A stretch of 20,237 nt of DNA from CAIYYO01 sp049299895 (lineage in GTDB: Archaea > Altiarchaeota > Altiarchaeia > IMC4 > QMZM01): the NCBI GenBank assembly GCA_049299895.1, contig JBAQYF010000027.1:1-20237 (forward strand). The letters are read 5' to 3'. Positions 7,087-13,697 of the stretch are shown here, piece by piece. The notes beneath the pieces were generated by a model that worked only from the letters and a program-made list of their open reading frames with translations, had not been told where the DNA came from and searched no databases. Made by a program: the position numbers and the translations under genes. Numbering within the stretch: the first letter of the stretch is position 1; the number at the start of each line of letters is the position of its first letter.

Positions 7087-7506
7087 ATGGATACGTTGAA
7101 CGAATGCATATACGTTCCCAAAGAGATCGGCATATGCGTTGACGGCTTCGGATTTATGGGCCTGCTCGATCTGCGCACGATGAGAAAAGAATACGGACCG
7201 CAGGAATTTCTCGGGCTTGTGAAGGACCGCGTGTCGGCGTCTTACCTTGTCGACTACAACAATAATGAGAATACCAGAGGACAGGAATTCCTGCTTAAGA
7301 AGACAGACAACACGCACCCTGCGGGGGTCTATCATGTCACGGATTCCAGCTGGCCGGACAGGATAAGCGATCTTTCCACCTACGTTATCTATATCGATGA
7401 CAGAACGTACTGCTATTTTGAGACGCACGGCTCCGGCCTGCCTGAGGTCAGGACGAGTCAGAAGGTGTGGAAGAACTACTACGAGGTTGTGAAGGCCCAG
7501 GAATAA
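7087..7506 (+). CDS. Orphan protein, paralogue of the 9237-9608 gene
   Basis: The 139-residue protein matches no family I know. Its C-terminal two thirds align with the product of the minus-strand gene at 9237-9608 at roughly a quarter identity. The shared pattern is NEN..G..F.L.K.D....P followed by VTD, then SYV(I/L)Y or TYV(I/L)Y, Y..F, LP and Y..VV near the end. No signal peptide or membrane segment is seen. I chose the ATG at 7087. An in-frame TTG at 7030 would add 19 residues translated from the repeat copy E3, which is unlikely. The gene is flanked by E3 upstream and two more repeat copies downstream, which suggests an inserted accessory gene. Confidence 0.65.
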   Translation: MDTLNECIYVPKEIGICVDGFGFMGLLDLRTMRKEYGPQEFLGLVKDRVSASYLVDYNNNENTRGQEFLLKKTDNTHPAGVYHVTDSSWPDRISDLSTYVIYIDDRTYCYFETHGSGLPEVRTSQKVWKNYYEVVKAQE

Positions 7507-7512
7507 TTAAAA

Positions 7513-7526
7513 AGTTAGGCACTACA
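7513..7526 (+). repeat. Short repeat family, short copy E4
   Basis: AGTTAGGCACTACA begins 7 nt after the stop of the orphan gene. The same 14 bases occur on the minus strand at 9868-9881, also just after a gene end. Confidence 0.65.
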
Positions 7527-7592
7527 CGGGCACCTGCGGGCTGTTTTTGGCGTTATGTTTGAGAATGTGTGGCCATAGCATGCTTGTTAGTA

Positions 7593-7649
7593 TTTAGGCA
7601 TGGCCGGAAAAGGGCATGATTGTTCTCACTGCGAGCCTTTAGGACTACA
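7593..7649 (+). repeat. Short repeat family, long copy E2
   Basis: It opens with TTTAGGCATGGCC, which matches copy E1 near 10805-10818 on the minus strand, and closes with TCTCACTGC, two variable bases, and GCCTTTAGGACTACA, which matches E3. It therefore links the two other long copies. Confidence 0.7.
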
Positions 7650-7724
7650 TCCCCGTTACAGAAAATTTTTATCTGACGGAATCATCCTATTTTTTAAACT
7701 CGACCGTTTAATAGTATATCCCAA

Positions 7725-7731
7725 CATATAA
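7725..7731 (+). promoter_or_regulatory. TATA-like box upstream of the OB-fold gene
   Basis: CATATAA is centred about 28 nt before the ATG at 7756, the leaderless spacing. A second TATA-like stretch at 7707-7719 is an alternative that would give a short leader. Confidence 0.45.
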
Positions 7732-7755
7732 CAAACGTAAAATAAGAAACGAAAA

Positions 7756-8040
7756 ATGGAGATAAAAGATTTGAAGCCCAACAAAGCGATTGATTCCCTA
7801 GAAGTCGAAGTAGTGGAAGTAGAAGAGGCAAAGGAGTTCACGAATTTCCGGGGAACCGGCAAATTAGCAAATGTCAAAGCAAAAGACAACACGGGAGAAG
7901 TAAAGATCACCCTGTGGAACGACCAGATAACCCAGGTAGCCAAAGGCGCAAAGATTAAGATAGAGAACGGCTGGGTTAAGGAGTACCGCGGAGAACTTCA
8001 GGTATCCACGGGAAAATTCGGTAAACTAACCCTTTTATAA
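7756..8040 (+). CDS. OB-fold nucleic-acid-binding (RPA/SSB-like) protein
   Basis: The 94-residue protein is a single OB-fold of the archaeal RPA/SSB type. It begins with KDLKPNKAIDSLEVEVVEVEE, given here only by its ends KDLKP and VVEVEE. A strand with GKLANVKAKDNTGEVKITLWND follows, the hallmark of these folds (DxTGxxxxTLW), then KGAKIKIENGWVKEYRGELQV. Such proteins bind single-stranded nucleic acid. At this size it would act as a dimer or as an accessory to a larger RPA. It lies 2 nt before serB and is probably co-transcribed with it; the pairing has no obvious functional logic. Confidence 0.85.
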   Translation: MEIKDLKPNKAIDSLEVEVVEVEEAKEFTNFRGTGKLANVKAKDNTGEVKITLWNDQITQVAKGAKIKIENGWVKEYRGELQVSTGKFGKLTLL

Positions 8041-8042
8041 AC

Positions 8043-9236
8043 TTGAAAAATTCGCTAACAGTCGTAACGGTCCTGGGAAAAGACAGGCCCGGACTGGTAG
8101 CGGACCTGACAGGCGAGATATCCGGAGTAAAAGGAAACATCGTCGACATAGAGCAGAGCGTGATACGCGGCCTCTTTTCTATGTTCATGCTCGTCGACTT
8201 ATCGTCTTCTACCGTATCCTATGACGTATTCTCAAAAAGACTTACTGCATTGTCAAAAAAACTGTCTGTTGACATAACACTTTCCGCCTACGGAAAGTAT
8301 GACGGAGACCGCTTGCCAAAGAAACGGGACCTCGAGAACGTCACAATAATGGGCAAGGACAATCTAGGCATCGTTGCCGATATCTCCTCTGCGCTCTCTG
8401 AAACAGGTACGAACATAGAAAGGATAAAGATGATCGCCCGGGGAGACCTGCTTGTAATGGAGATGACTGTTGACAGAAAGAAGAAAACAGATCAACGGGA
8501 GCTGCGCGAGAAACTGCGAAGCGTCGGGGAGCGCATCGGGGTGGACATCGTGGTGCAGCCGGAGTCCGCGGCCCGCATGCGTAAGCGCCTTGTCGTCTTT
8601 GACATGGACAGCACCATAGTTGACGCCGAGATAATAGACGAACTGGCAAAAGCAGGCGGCGTAGGAAAACAGGTATCAGACATAACTGCGCGCGGGATGG
8701 AGGGAAAACTGGATTTCGAGCAATCGCTCCGGGAGAGAGTGCGTATGTTGAAGGGGCTTCCGGTGGAAACGCTTGATGAGATACGCGACAATATGAAGCT
8801 GACCCCCGGCTCGGAGGAACTGCTACGAACACTAAAAGGCATGGGCTTCAAGCTTGCTCTGATAAGCGGCGGATTCACCTACTTCACGGATGAATTGAAG
8901 AACAAACTGGGATTTGACTATGCTTACGCAAATGAACTCGTCATAAAAGACGGAAAAGTAACAGGTAAAGTGACCGGCCAGATAATAGACTCCAAGAGGA
9001 AAGCAGACATAGTACAGGAGATAATGAAGAAAGAAGGCCTGACAAAAGAGGAAGTAGTCGCCGTCGGAGACGGGGCGAACGATCGCATAATGATCAAGAA
9101 CGCGGGTTTGGGGATTGCATTCAACGCAAAGGAAGTATTAAAGAAAGTGGCGGACGGGAGCATTACAAAGAATAACCTGAAAGGATTGGTCTACTGTCTA
9201 GGAGTAGAAGACACTCACAGTGACGAGGAGAAGTGA
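8043..9236 (+). CDS. serB: Phosphoserine phosphatase with two N-terminal ACT domains
   Basis: The 397-residue protein starts with a TTG, 2 nt after the OB-fold stop; no better start exists. Two ACT domains lie at about 1-80 (TVLGKDRPGLVADLTG) and 97-170 (TIMGKDNLGIVADISS), followed by a HAD phosphatase. HAD motif I is DMDST at 187-191, motif II is SGG at 275-277, and motif III is GDGANDR at 342-348, all intact. The last step of serine synthesis is phosphoserine to serine, and the ACT pair is the usual site of amino acid control. The layout matches the two-ACT SerB enzymes such as mycobacterial SerB2. It converges tail to tail with the next gene with no gap. Confidence 0.95.
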   Translation: MKNSLTVVTVLGKDRPGLVADLTGEISGVKGNIVDIEQSVIRGLFSMFMLVDLSSSTVSYDVFSKRLTALSKKLSVDITLSAYGKYDGDRLPKKRDLENVTIMGKDNLGIVADISSALSETGTNIERIKMIARGDLLVMEMTVDRKKKTDQRELREKLRSVGERIGVDIVVQPESAARMRKRLVVFDMDSTIVDAEIIDELAKAGGVGKQVSDITARGMEGKLDFEQSLRERVRMLKGLPVETLDEIRDNMKLTPGSEELLRTLKGMGFKLALISGGFTYFTDELKNKLGFDYAYANELVIKDGKVTGKVTGQIIDSKRKADIVQEIMKKEGLTKEEVVAVGDGANDRIMIKNAGLGIAFNAKEVLKKVADGSITKNNLKGLVYCLGVEDTHSDEEK

Positions 9237-9608
9237 TTATTCAGGCGTTACTCTTACAACGTGAGAATAATGGTTCCGGCGGTGCTCCATTTTGATGCCC
9301 GGCAAGTGTAGCCCGGCAGCAGCGTCAAATCCCGCGTACTCCTCATACGTCAGATACAATACATAAGACTCTATGTTGTTCTCTTCGTTGAATGAGTCCG
9401 TGTCTGTTACATAACATATCTCTCCCGGCAGGGGCTCATCCGCCTTGTGCAGGTGGAACGTCTCCCCGTCCGGATTCTCGTTATCATGAACCTCTGCCTG
9501 ATAAGCGTTTGTATCGTGACCTTTATCCAGGAGAGAAATTCCTCGTTCCCTCAACGGGCCTGGGCACGGAGAGATAAAGCAGCCCGGGAAAACCGCTATT
9601 GTCAACAC
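9237..9608 (-). CDS. Orphan protein, paralogue of the 7087-7506 gene; 5' end possibly frameshifted
   Basis: The 123-residue product from the GTG at 9608 is homologous to the 7087 orphan protein over its C-terminal 85 residues. The visible N-terminus, LTIAVFPGCFIS, looks like the end of a lipoprotein signal peptide. In the same frame upstream lie the basic residues KREQGTKGRSVFV with no start codon. An ATG at 9647-9649 is followed by A6; it would join this frame only if the run were A7, giving MKKREQGTKGRSVFV and then the hydrophobic core. The gene may therefore be phase-variable, broken, or mis-assembled. The stop abuts the serB stop. Confidence 0.6.
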   Translation of the reverse strand: MLTIAVFPGCFISPCPGPLRERGISLLDKGHDTNAYQAEVHDNENPDGETFHLHKADEPLPGEICYVTDTDSFNEENNIESYVLYLTYEEYAGFDAAAGLHLPGIKMEHRRNHYSHVVRVTPE

Positions 9609-9646
9609 AAATACCGAACGTCCTTTGGTACCTTGCTCTCTTTTTT

Positions 9647-9666
9647 CATATCAGATATCCGATATG
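9647..9666. promoter_or_regulatory. Near-perfect palindrome at the 5' end of the orphan gene
   Basis: CATATCAGATATCCGATATG pairs with itself at nine of ten positions. It covers the possible ATG at 9647-9649, a good place for a repressor operator. Function inferred only. Confidence 0.4.
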
Positions 9667-9710
9667 TTTTGTGAAACAATTATAAGTAACAAGGGCGTGG
9701 TCAGTATGGT

Positions 9711-9865
9711 CAATAGTAGTTAGCATATATAGTTTGTAGTTGTAGTAGTATGTAGTACGTAAAGTAGTATATAGTAGAGAGTATGTAGCACATGTGTGTA
9801 GTGTGTATAGTATAATTATATGTAATATAGTAAGTTAGTATATAGTAAGTGATGTATTATCAAAT
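9711..9865. repeat. TAGTA-rich low-complexity tract
   Basis: About 150 nt consist of degenerate TAGTA and TATAGTAG words, with very few C residues on the + strand (about five between 9711 and 9860). No unit of constant length repeats exactly, so it is neither a clean tandem array nor a CRISPR. It lies downstream of the secreted-protein gene and upstream of the orphan gene, both on the minus strand. The whole 9609-9896 gap has no other gene that I can see. Confidence 0.7.
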
Positions 9866-9867
9866 AA

Positions 9868-9881
9868 TGTAGTGCCTAACT
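9868..9881 (-). repeat. Short repeat family, short copy E5
   Basis: The minus strand reads AGTTAGGCACTACA, identical to 7513-7526. It starts 15 nt after the stop of the secreted-protein gene. Confidence 0.65.
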
Positions 9882-9896
9882 ATTTATATGCCGTAT

Positions 9897-10766
9897 CTAC
9901 TGCCGTTGCTCTGCATCGCAGTATTCCCCCGTTGCGATAGTATCGTGTATCTTTACCTGTGCTCCCTTCCTTATCACATATTCACTTAATCCAATATGAT
10001 CACTGCTGCTTCCCGCCCAGTCGTACGTGTATCCAAGACGCGTCCACGGGTATCCATTCGATCCGTATGAATTGTTCTTCAGATTGTTTATCCAGTTCAT
10101 GTGTTCCGTGCTTGCGTTTTCCGGGAATGCGAGCTGTGCCTGGGTATCGTTGATCTCCGGGTCGGGGCTTGGCCTGAACAGGTCCTCTGGAGAAACGTAG
10201 AACTCCACGAACCATTTCTTGTTGTTCCTCGGGGGGAGGCCGTTCAATTGCTCAAGTCGCAGGCCGCATTTTTCTTTGGGCAGAACGTTTTGTTGCACAA
10301 AATCTTTTACCTCAGGATATACCGTGACCCACGTCTCTCTTGTGAGATACACGGTCTTGTTGGTCTGGTTCACGTAGCCGTCCCATCCCGTCCAGGTCAC
10401 CACGAGGATTTTTTTTGATCCGTTGTTGTCCTCCCAGAACAGATCGGTGTTTGATTCGATTATGGGTGTGAGGTTTCGGTATATCTCGCTTTCTTCGGCG
10501 GTCTTTGCGTCATCTATCGCTTTAAGGTATTTTTCCTGCAGGGTTTCTTCCTGGTCCGCCCAGGTGAAAATAAGGCGTAAGACGTTAGACAGCGAAGTAT
10601 TTCCATGGCTCCAATGATTTATGTAACTTATCACTTCTTCCAGGAGTATCTCGTCGCACGGGGGGTTTACCCCCTGCAGGCTGCATGTACTGTTTTCCTG
10701 CGCGGATACGCCGCATGCAAGAAATAGAAAAAGGATAAATACCGCAACCGGTGTGTTGTTTTTCAT
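9897..10766 (-). CDS. Secreted protein of unknown function
   Basis: The 289-residue protein begins with a signal peptide: KNN, then a hydrophobic core AVFILFLFLACG, and VSA before QEN, a likely cleavage after A22. The mature part has four cysteines in its first and middle thirds plus one near the C-terminus, and about nine N-glycosylation sequons. A tryptophan- and tyrosine-rich C-terminal part includes PWTRLGYTYDW and GLSEYVI. I do not recognise the family. A strong GGAGGT ribosome binding site lies 3 nt before the ATG, unlike the leaderless genes around it. Repeat copies E1 upstream and E5 downstream bracket the gene, which points to an accessory insertion downstream of nadX. Confidence 0.8.
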   Translation of the reverse strand: MKNNTPVAVFILFLFLACGVSAQENSTCSLQGVNPPCDEILLEEVISYINHWSHGNTSLSNVLRLIFTWADQEETLQEKYLKAIDDAKTAEESEIYRNLTPIIESNTDLFWEDNNGSKKILVVTWTGWDGYVNQTNKTVYLTRETWVTVYPEVKDFVQQNVLPKEKCGLRLEQLNGLPPRNNKKWFVEFYVSPEDLFRPSPDPEINDTQAQLAFPENASTEHMNWINNLKNNSYGSNGYPWTRLGYTYDWAGSSSDHIGLSEYVIRKGAQVKIHDTIATGEYCDAEQRQ

Positions 10767-10769
10767 TAT

Positions 10770-10775
10770 ACCTCC
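10770..10775 (-). promoter_or_regulatory. Strong ribosome binding site of the secreted-protein gene
   Basis: The minus strand reads GGAGGTATAATG, a six-base match to the anti-Shine-Dalgarno end of 16S rRNA with a 3-nt spacer. It fixes the start at 10766. Confidence 0.75.
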
Positions 10776-10778
10776 AAA

Positions 10779-10818
10779 TGTAGTCCTAAAGGTGGCCCGT
10801 GACGGGCCATGCCTAACG
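10779..10818 (-). repeat. Short repeat family, long copy E1, with a hairpin
   Basis: The minus strand begins GTTAGGCATGGCC and ends CCTTTAGGACTACA. Between these is a perfect hairpin, TGGCCCG/CGGGCCA with a 3-nt loop, at 10793-10809. It lies between the nadX stop (10822) and the secreted-protein gene. Its ends match copies E2 and E3. Confidence 0.7.
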
Positions 10819-10821
10819 TTC

Positions 10822-11604
10822 TTACGTTCCTATCTCCACTGTCTCAGACAACTTTTTCAGCGTTGCCATCGCGGAAAGGATAGCAAGATAACTTGTCTTG
10901 GGATTGTCCGGGCTCGGCGTATTCTCCAGCATCACGGAAAACCGCCCAAATGCGCCGACAACTACGATCTCGTGAGTGTTCTTCTCCGTCTTGGGGTCCG
11001 CGATTATCCTTAAAAGTGTTTTATCCAGTCCGATGCCCGCCAGGCTGAGTGTAGCCGCTACATTCACGTTCTTCGGGTACTTCTTTATCCCTTCCCTGGC
11101 CGGTCCCTCGTATAACACCGTTTCTTTTTTTACGGCAACGTCAAGGTTTTTCGGGTTCTTCCTCGTTGTGAGAGTTACCTGCGTTACCCCCCCGATCAAC
11201 GCGGATTTCAGGCCGTCTATACCGGCAACCGCCCCGGAAGGAATGAAAATCTTAACTTTCTTTTTCTCCGACGACTCTTTCATCTCCTTCAGGAGTGCGT
11301 CGTCCGAGAACGCGCCGACGCTCATGACCATCAGGCTCTTCCCGGAACAGAGTATCTTTTTCCCGTAGAGAGCGACCGCTTCCTGGGATGCGGCTTCAAG
11401 AACAAGCGTTGCTTCTTTATTCTTTACCAGTTCGTCTACGTTCCTGCACACCACGGGGCGGGGGGTAATCCCTGCCGCGAGGCTTTCTGCTTTCCTGCGG
11501 TCTATGTCGTAGACGGCGACCACGTTCACTCCGAGCCCCTGTTTTTGCAGGCTTCGGGCAATTGATCCCCCGATATTCCCGCAGCCCAGTATAGCAAGTT
11601 TCAT
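10822..11604 (-). CDS. nadX: L-aspartate dehydrogenase (NadX-like)
   Basis: The 260-residue protein has an N-terminal Rossmann fold with GCGNIG at 7-12. An aspartate dehydrogenase domain follows with SGAVAGIDGLKSA, YPKNVNVAATLSLAG, His211 in NTHEI (probable active-site histidine), and ENTPSPDNPKTSYLA near the end. The enzyme oxidises L-aspartate with NAD(P) to iminoaspartate, the first step of NAD synthesis, replacing NadB in many archaea. Its ATG overlaps the traB stop by 4 nt, so the two are translated from one mRNA. A NAD kinase gene lies about 1.3 kb away on the other strand. The length is close to the family norm. Confidence 0.92.
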   Translation of the reverse strand: MKLAILGCGNIGGSIARSLQKQGLGVNVVAVYDIDRRKAESLAAGITPRPVVCRNVDELVKNKEATLVLEAASQEAVALYGKKILCSGKSLMVMSVGAFSDDALLKEMKESSEKKKVKIFIPSGAVAGIDGLKSALIGGVTQVTLTTRKNPKNLDVAVKKETVLYEGPAREGIKKYPKNVNVAATLSLAGIGLDKTLLRIIADPKTEKNTHEIVVVGAFGRFSVMLENTPSPDNPKTSYLAILSAMATLKKLSETVEIGT

Positions 11605-12431
11605 CTTTTTTTGTTCCTGCTAAAGGATAATGATTTAAGCTTAAATAGAATAAAGGCAAAGAAAAGAGCCCCGATAAGCGCAAACATGCGCGGAACCGAT
11701 ATCTTCTTCTGTTCCAGGAGCGGTGCAGTATCTATTATACCTCCTGCGCGCAGGTTTTCAATATACCCCGTCAGGCCTTTCATATGTCCTGCCCCGACGA
11801 CTACAACGATGTTCTTCTCCGGGTTCTCCCGGGATATCTTTTCGAGCATGTCCGCCATGTACCTGTCCCTCTCATCCACAAGTGCGGAGAACAAGCTGGG
11901 CTGCTTTTTCCTGAACCCCACAAGAATCGCTTCCAGATTATCTTTCTCAAGGATGTCTTCTATATTATCCAGGGATATCTTGGAAATAGCTTCCAGATCC
12001 TCTTCTCCGGAGGAGGATAATGCCATCACTTCTTTTAACGGGACCCGCAGAACCCGGTTCATAGTGATACCTATGTCTCGGTCTATAAGCGCGATCCTGG
12101 CCCCGATCTCCTGTGCGGACAGGATTGCTGCGCACATGTCTGACCCCGGGCTTATGCCGTATTTTTCGCCCAGGTCCTGCTGTATGAGCGCAAGGATTCC
12201 TTGTATGAATACAGGAAATGACCCCCCTCTCACGGCGGCTGATAAAACACCCCTGAAAGAAATACGGGTTCTGTAGGCTTCCGGCTGAAAACCAACCTCT
12301 TCCAGGGCCTTAAACCTGTTATAATCCAGTTCCACGGCCACAATATCCGGCCTCTCGCTACAGATGGCGTTTCTTACCGCATCTACACTCTTCTGGAGGA
12401 TATGCCCTGTCCCGATGATTTTTACGCTCAT
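11601..12431 (-). CDS. TraB/PrgY-family membrane protein
   Basis: The 276-residue protein matches the TraB (PrgY, Tiki-like) family: GTGHI at 7-11, VELDYNRF at 33-40, DRDIG at 117-121, ERDRYMA at 187-193 and GAGHMKG at 213-219. These histidines and acidic residues are the putative metal site of the fold shared with Tiki proteases. One membrane helix at about 245-262 is followed by a basic tail, so the domain is anchored at its C-terminus. Archaeal members usually have more membrane helices, so this is a short form. It is first in a two-gene operon with nadX; the role is not known. Confidence 0.88.
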   Translation of the reverse strand: MSVKIIGTGHILQKSVDAVRNAICSERPDIVAVELDYNRFKALEEVGFQPEAYRTRISFRGVLSAAVRGGSFPVFIQGILALIQQDLGEKYGISPGSDMCAAILSAQEIGARIALIDRDIGITMNRVLRVPLKEVMALSSSGEEDLEAISKISLDNIEDILEKDNLEAILVGFRKKQPSLFSALVDERDRYMADMLEKISRENPEKNIVVVVGAGHMKGLTGYIENLRAGGIIDTAPLLEQKKISVPRMFALIGALFFAFILFKLKSLSFSRNKKR

Positions 12432-12462
12432 TTCTTATAGAAACCAGGAATTTTGAACAACA

Positions 12463-12475
12463 TTTTTTATACTTC
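12463..12475. promoter_or_regulatory. Overlapping divergent TATA boxes (traB / PRC-barrel)
   Basis: The + strand reads TTTTTTATAC and the minus strand GTATAAAAAA. The position is 37 nt before the traB start and about 52 nt before the PRC-barrel start, so both transcripts would have short leaders. The PRC-barrel gene has AGAGGA at 12507-12512 as a ribosome binding site. Confidence 0.5.
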
Positions 12476-12519
12476 CCCTTACAATAATAAACTATTAACA
12501 ATCATCAGAGGAAAATAAA

Positions 12520-12804
12520 ATGAGCATAAGACTTTCACGTTTATATGGATTGGATATCTACACTGAAAAAGCAGAATACGTAGGAAAAGTAGAAGACGTG
12601 GTCCTGAACATAGACACCGGGGAAATAATGCGCCTGTCCCTGAAATCCTTCAAGGCAAACACCCTCCCCCCGGAAGAGATAAAGAGGATAATACAGGAAG
12701 AGAGCATAGGATACAACGACGTTAGAAGCGTCTCGGACGTTATAATCTGCGCCAAGAACCCCAAGAAAGAAGGCAGAAAACCAAAAAAACACCCGGCGGA
12801 ATAA
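12520..12804 (+). CDS. PRC-barrel domain protein
   Basis: The 94-residue protein is a single PRC-barrel: RLSRLYGLDIYTEKAEYVGKV at the start, given here by its ends RLSRLYG and YVGKV, then VEDVVLNIDTGEIMRLSL, a linker, and SVSDVIIC. A basic tail (KKEGRKPKKH) follows. Small archaeal PRC-barrel proteins are common; some take part in cell division with SepF and FtsZ, which is only a possibility here. No membrane segment is seen. The start is supported by AGAGGA 7 nt upstream. It is followed after about 85 nt by nadK with its own promoter. Confidence 0.88.
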   Translation: MSIRLSRLYGLDIYTEKAEYVGKVEDVVLNIDTGEIMRLSLKSFKANTLPPEEIKRIIQEESIGYNDVRSVSDVIICAKNPKKEGRKPKKHPAE

Positions 12805-12858
12805 TCCGTTAACCCGTATTTCTAATCTATTTCTCATCCATCCCCGCAATTAAACACG

Positions 12859-12867
12859 CTATATAAG
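12859..12867 (+). promoter_or_regulatory. TATA box of nadK
   Basis: CTATATAAG is centred 28 nt before the nadK ATG. This is a clear archaeal TATA box for a leaderless transcript that should also cover pyrE. Confidence 0.65.
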
Positions 12868-12890
12868 CGCCTATTCTCTAATCTCATACA

Positions 12891-13697
12891 ATGGAAATAT
12901 CCCGTATAGGCATAATCTCCCACCCGGAGGTGGAAAAAGAACTGCTTCGCAGGATAATAAAAAAACTAAAGAAAAAAGACTGCCTCCTTTACTACGACCC
13001 ACTCGCCGCGGAAAAGACCGGCGAAAAACCCACGAAGACGTCCAAGATGGACGTGGACCTGGCCATAATCTTCGGAGGCGACGGAACCCTGCTATGGTCC
13101 GTGAACGAACTACCGGGCAGGCCGATGATCCTCGGAGTGAACACCGGGCGGGTCGGCTACCTGACGGAGATATCCGCAGACAAAGCCGAAGAATACGTCG
13201 ACAAAATATTCAAAAAAGAATTTTACATAGACGAACGGGCAAAACTCAAAGTGAACGAAAAATACGACGTACTCAACGAAATGGTCCTCCTGCCCCAGAG
13301 ACCTGCAAGCCTACTTGAATTCAGGGTAAGCCTCAACGGAGAAAAAACAACCGAATTCCGGGCGGACGGGGTAATAGTTGCAACGCAAACAGGCTCAACC
13401 GGGCACTCTTTCTCCTCCGGAGGGCCCATAATACACCCGGACGCCAAAGCATACCTCATCACCCCGATGATAGCATTCATGCGCGAACAACACCCATTGG
13501 TGGTCCCGGACAATCTGACAACGACAATAGAATTCCTGGGAAAGAAGAAAGACCTCTCTCTTATACTGGACGGAAGCATCGTGAAAAAAATGGCGCACAC
13601 AGACAAGGTATCCGTCAGGAAAAGCGAGAACACCGCAAAATTCATCAGATTCACAAAAAAGAAATGGAAACCCAAGACCACAGACGCAGGCTCCTAG
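12891..13697 (+). CDS. nadK: NAD kinase
   Basis: The 268-residue protein carries FGGDGT at 61-66, the NAD kinase signature, LNE near 128-130, and TGSTGHSFSSGGPI at 167-180, a variant of the usual TGSTAYSLSAGGPI. It phosphorylates NAD to NADP using ATP or polyphosphate. The N-terminal part is short, as in archaeal enzymes. The change of AY to GH inside the glycine-rich loop is worth noting but leaves the loop length intact. The gene overlaps pyrE by 34 nt in another frame, so the two are translationally coupled. A TATA box 28 nt upstream supports the start. Confidence 0.93.
   Translation: MEISRIGIISHPEVEKELLRRIIKKLKKKDCLLYYDPLAAEKTGEKPTKTSKMDVDLAIIFGGDGTLLWSVNELPGRPMILGVNTGRVGYLTEISADKAEEYVDKIFKKEFYIDERAKLKVNEKYDVLNEMVLLPQRPASLLEFRVSLNGEKTTEFRADGVIVATQTGSTGHSFSSGGPIIHPDAKAYLITPMIAFMREQHPLVVPDNLTTTIEFLGKKKDLSLILDGSIVKKMAHTDKVSVRKSENTAKFIRFTKKKWKPKTTDAGS

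Larger units (their letters stand above)
7507..7755 (+). other. Intergenic region with two repeat copies and a promoter
   Basis: About 250 nt without a gene. It holds short copy E4, long copy E2, and then an AT-rich stretch with a TATA-like CATATAA at 7725-7731, centred 28 nt before the OB-fold gene start at 7756. A T5 run at 7542-7546 could be a weak terminator for the orphan gene. Confidence 0.5.

Noticed and set aside
9711..9865. CRISPR or clean tandem repeat array
   Set aside because: The TAGTA words are degenerate, have no constant unit or spacers, and no cas genes are present.
7513..10818. Integron attC sites, because GTTAGGC fits the attC core GTTRRRY
   Set aside because: The long copies lack the paired RYYYAAC core at the opposite end needed for the attC fold, and no integrase is in view. 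The copies are treated only as a repeat family.
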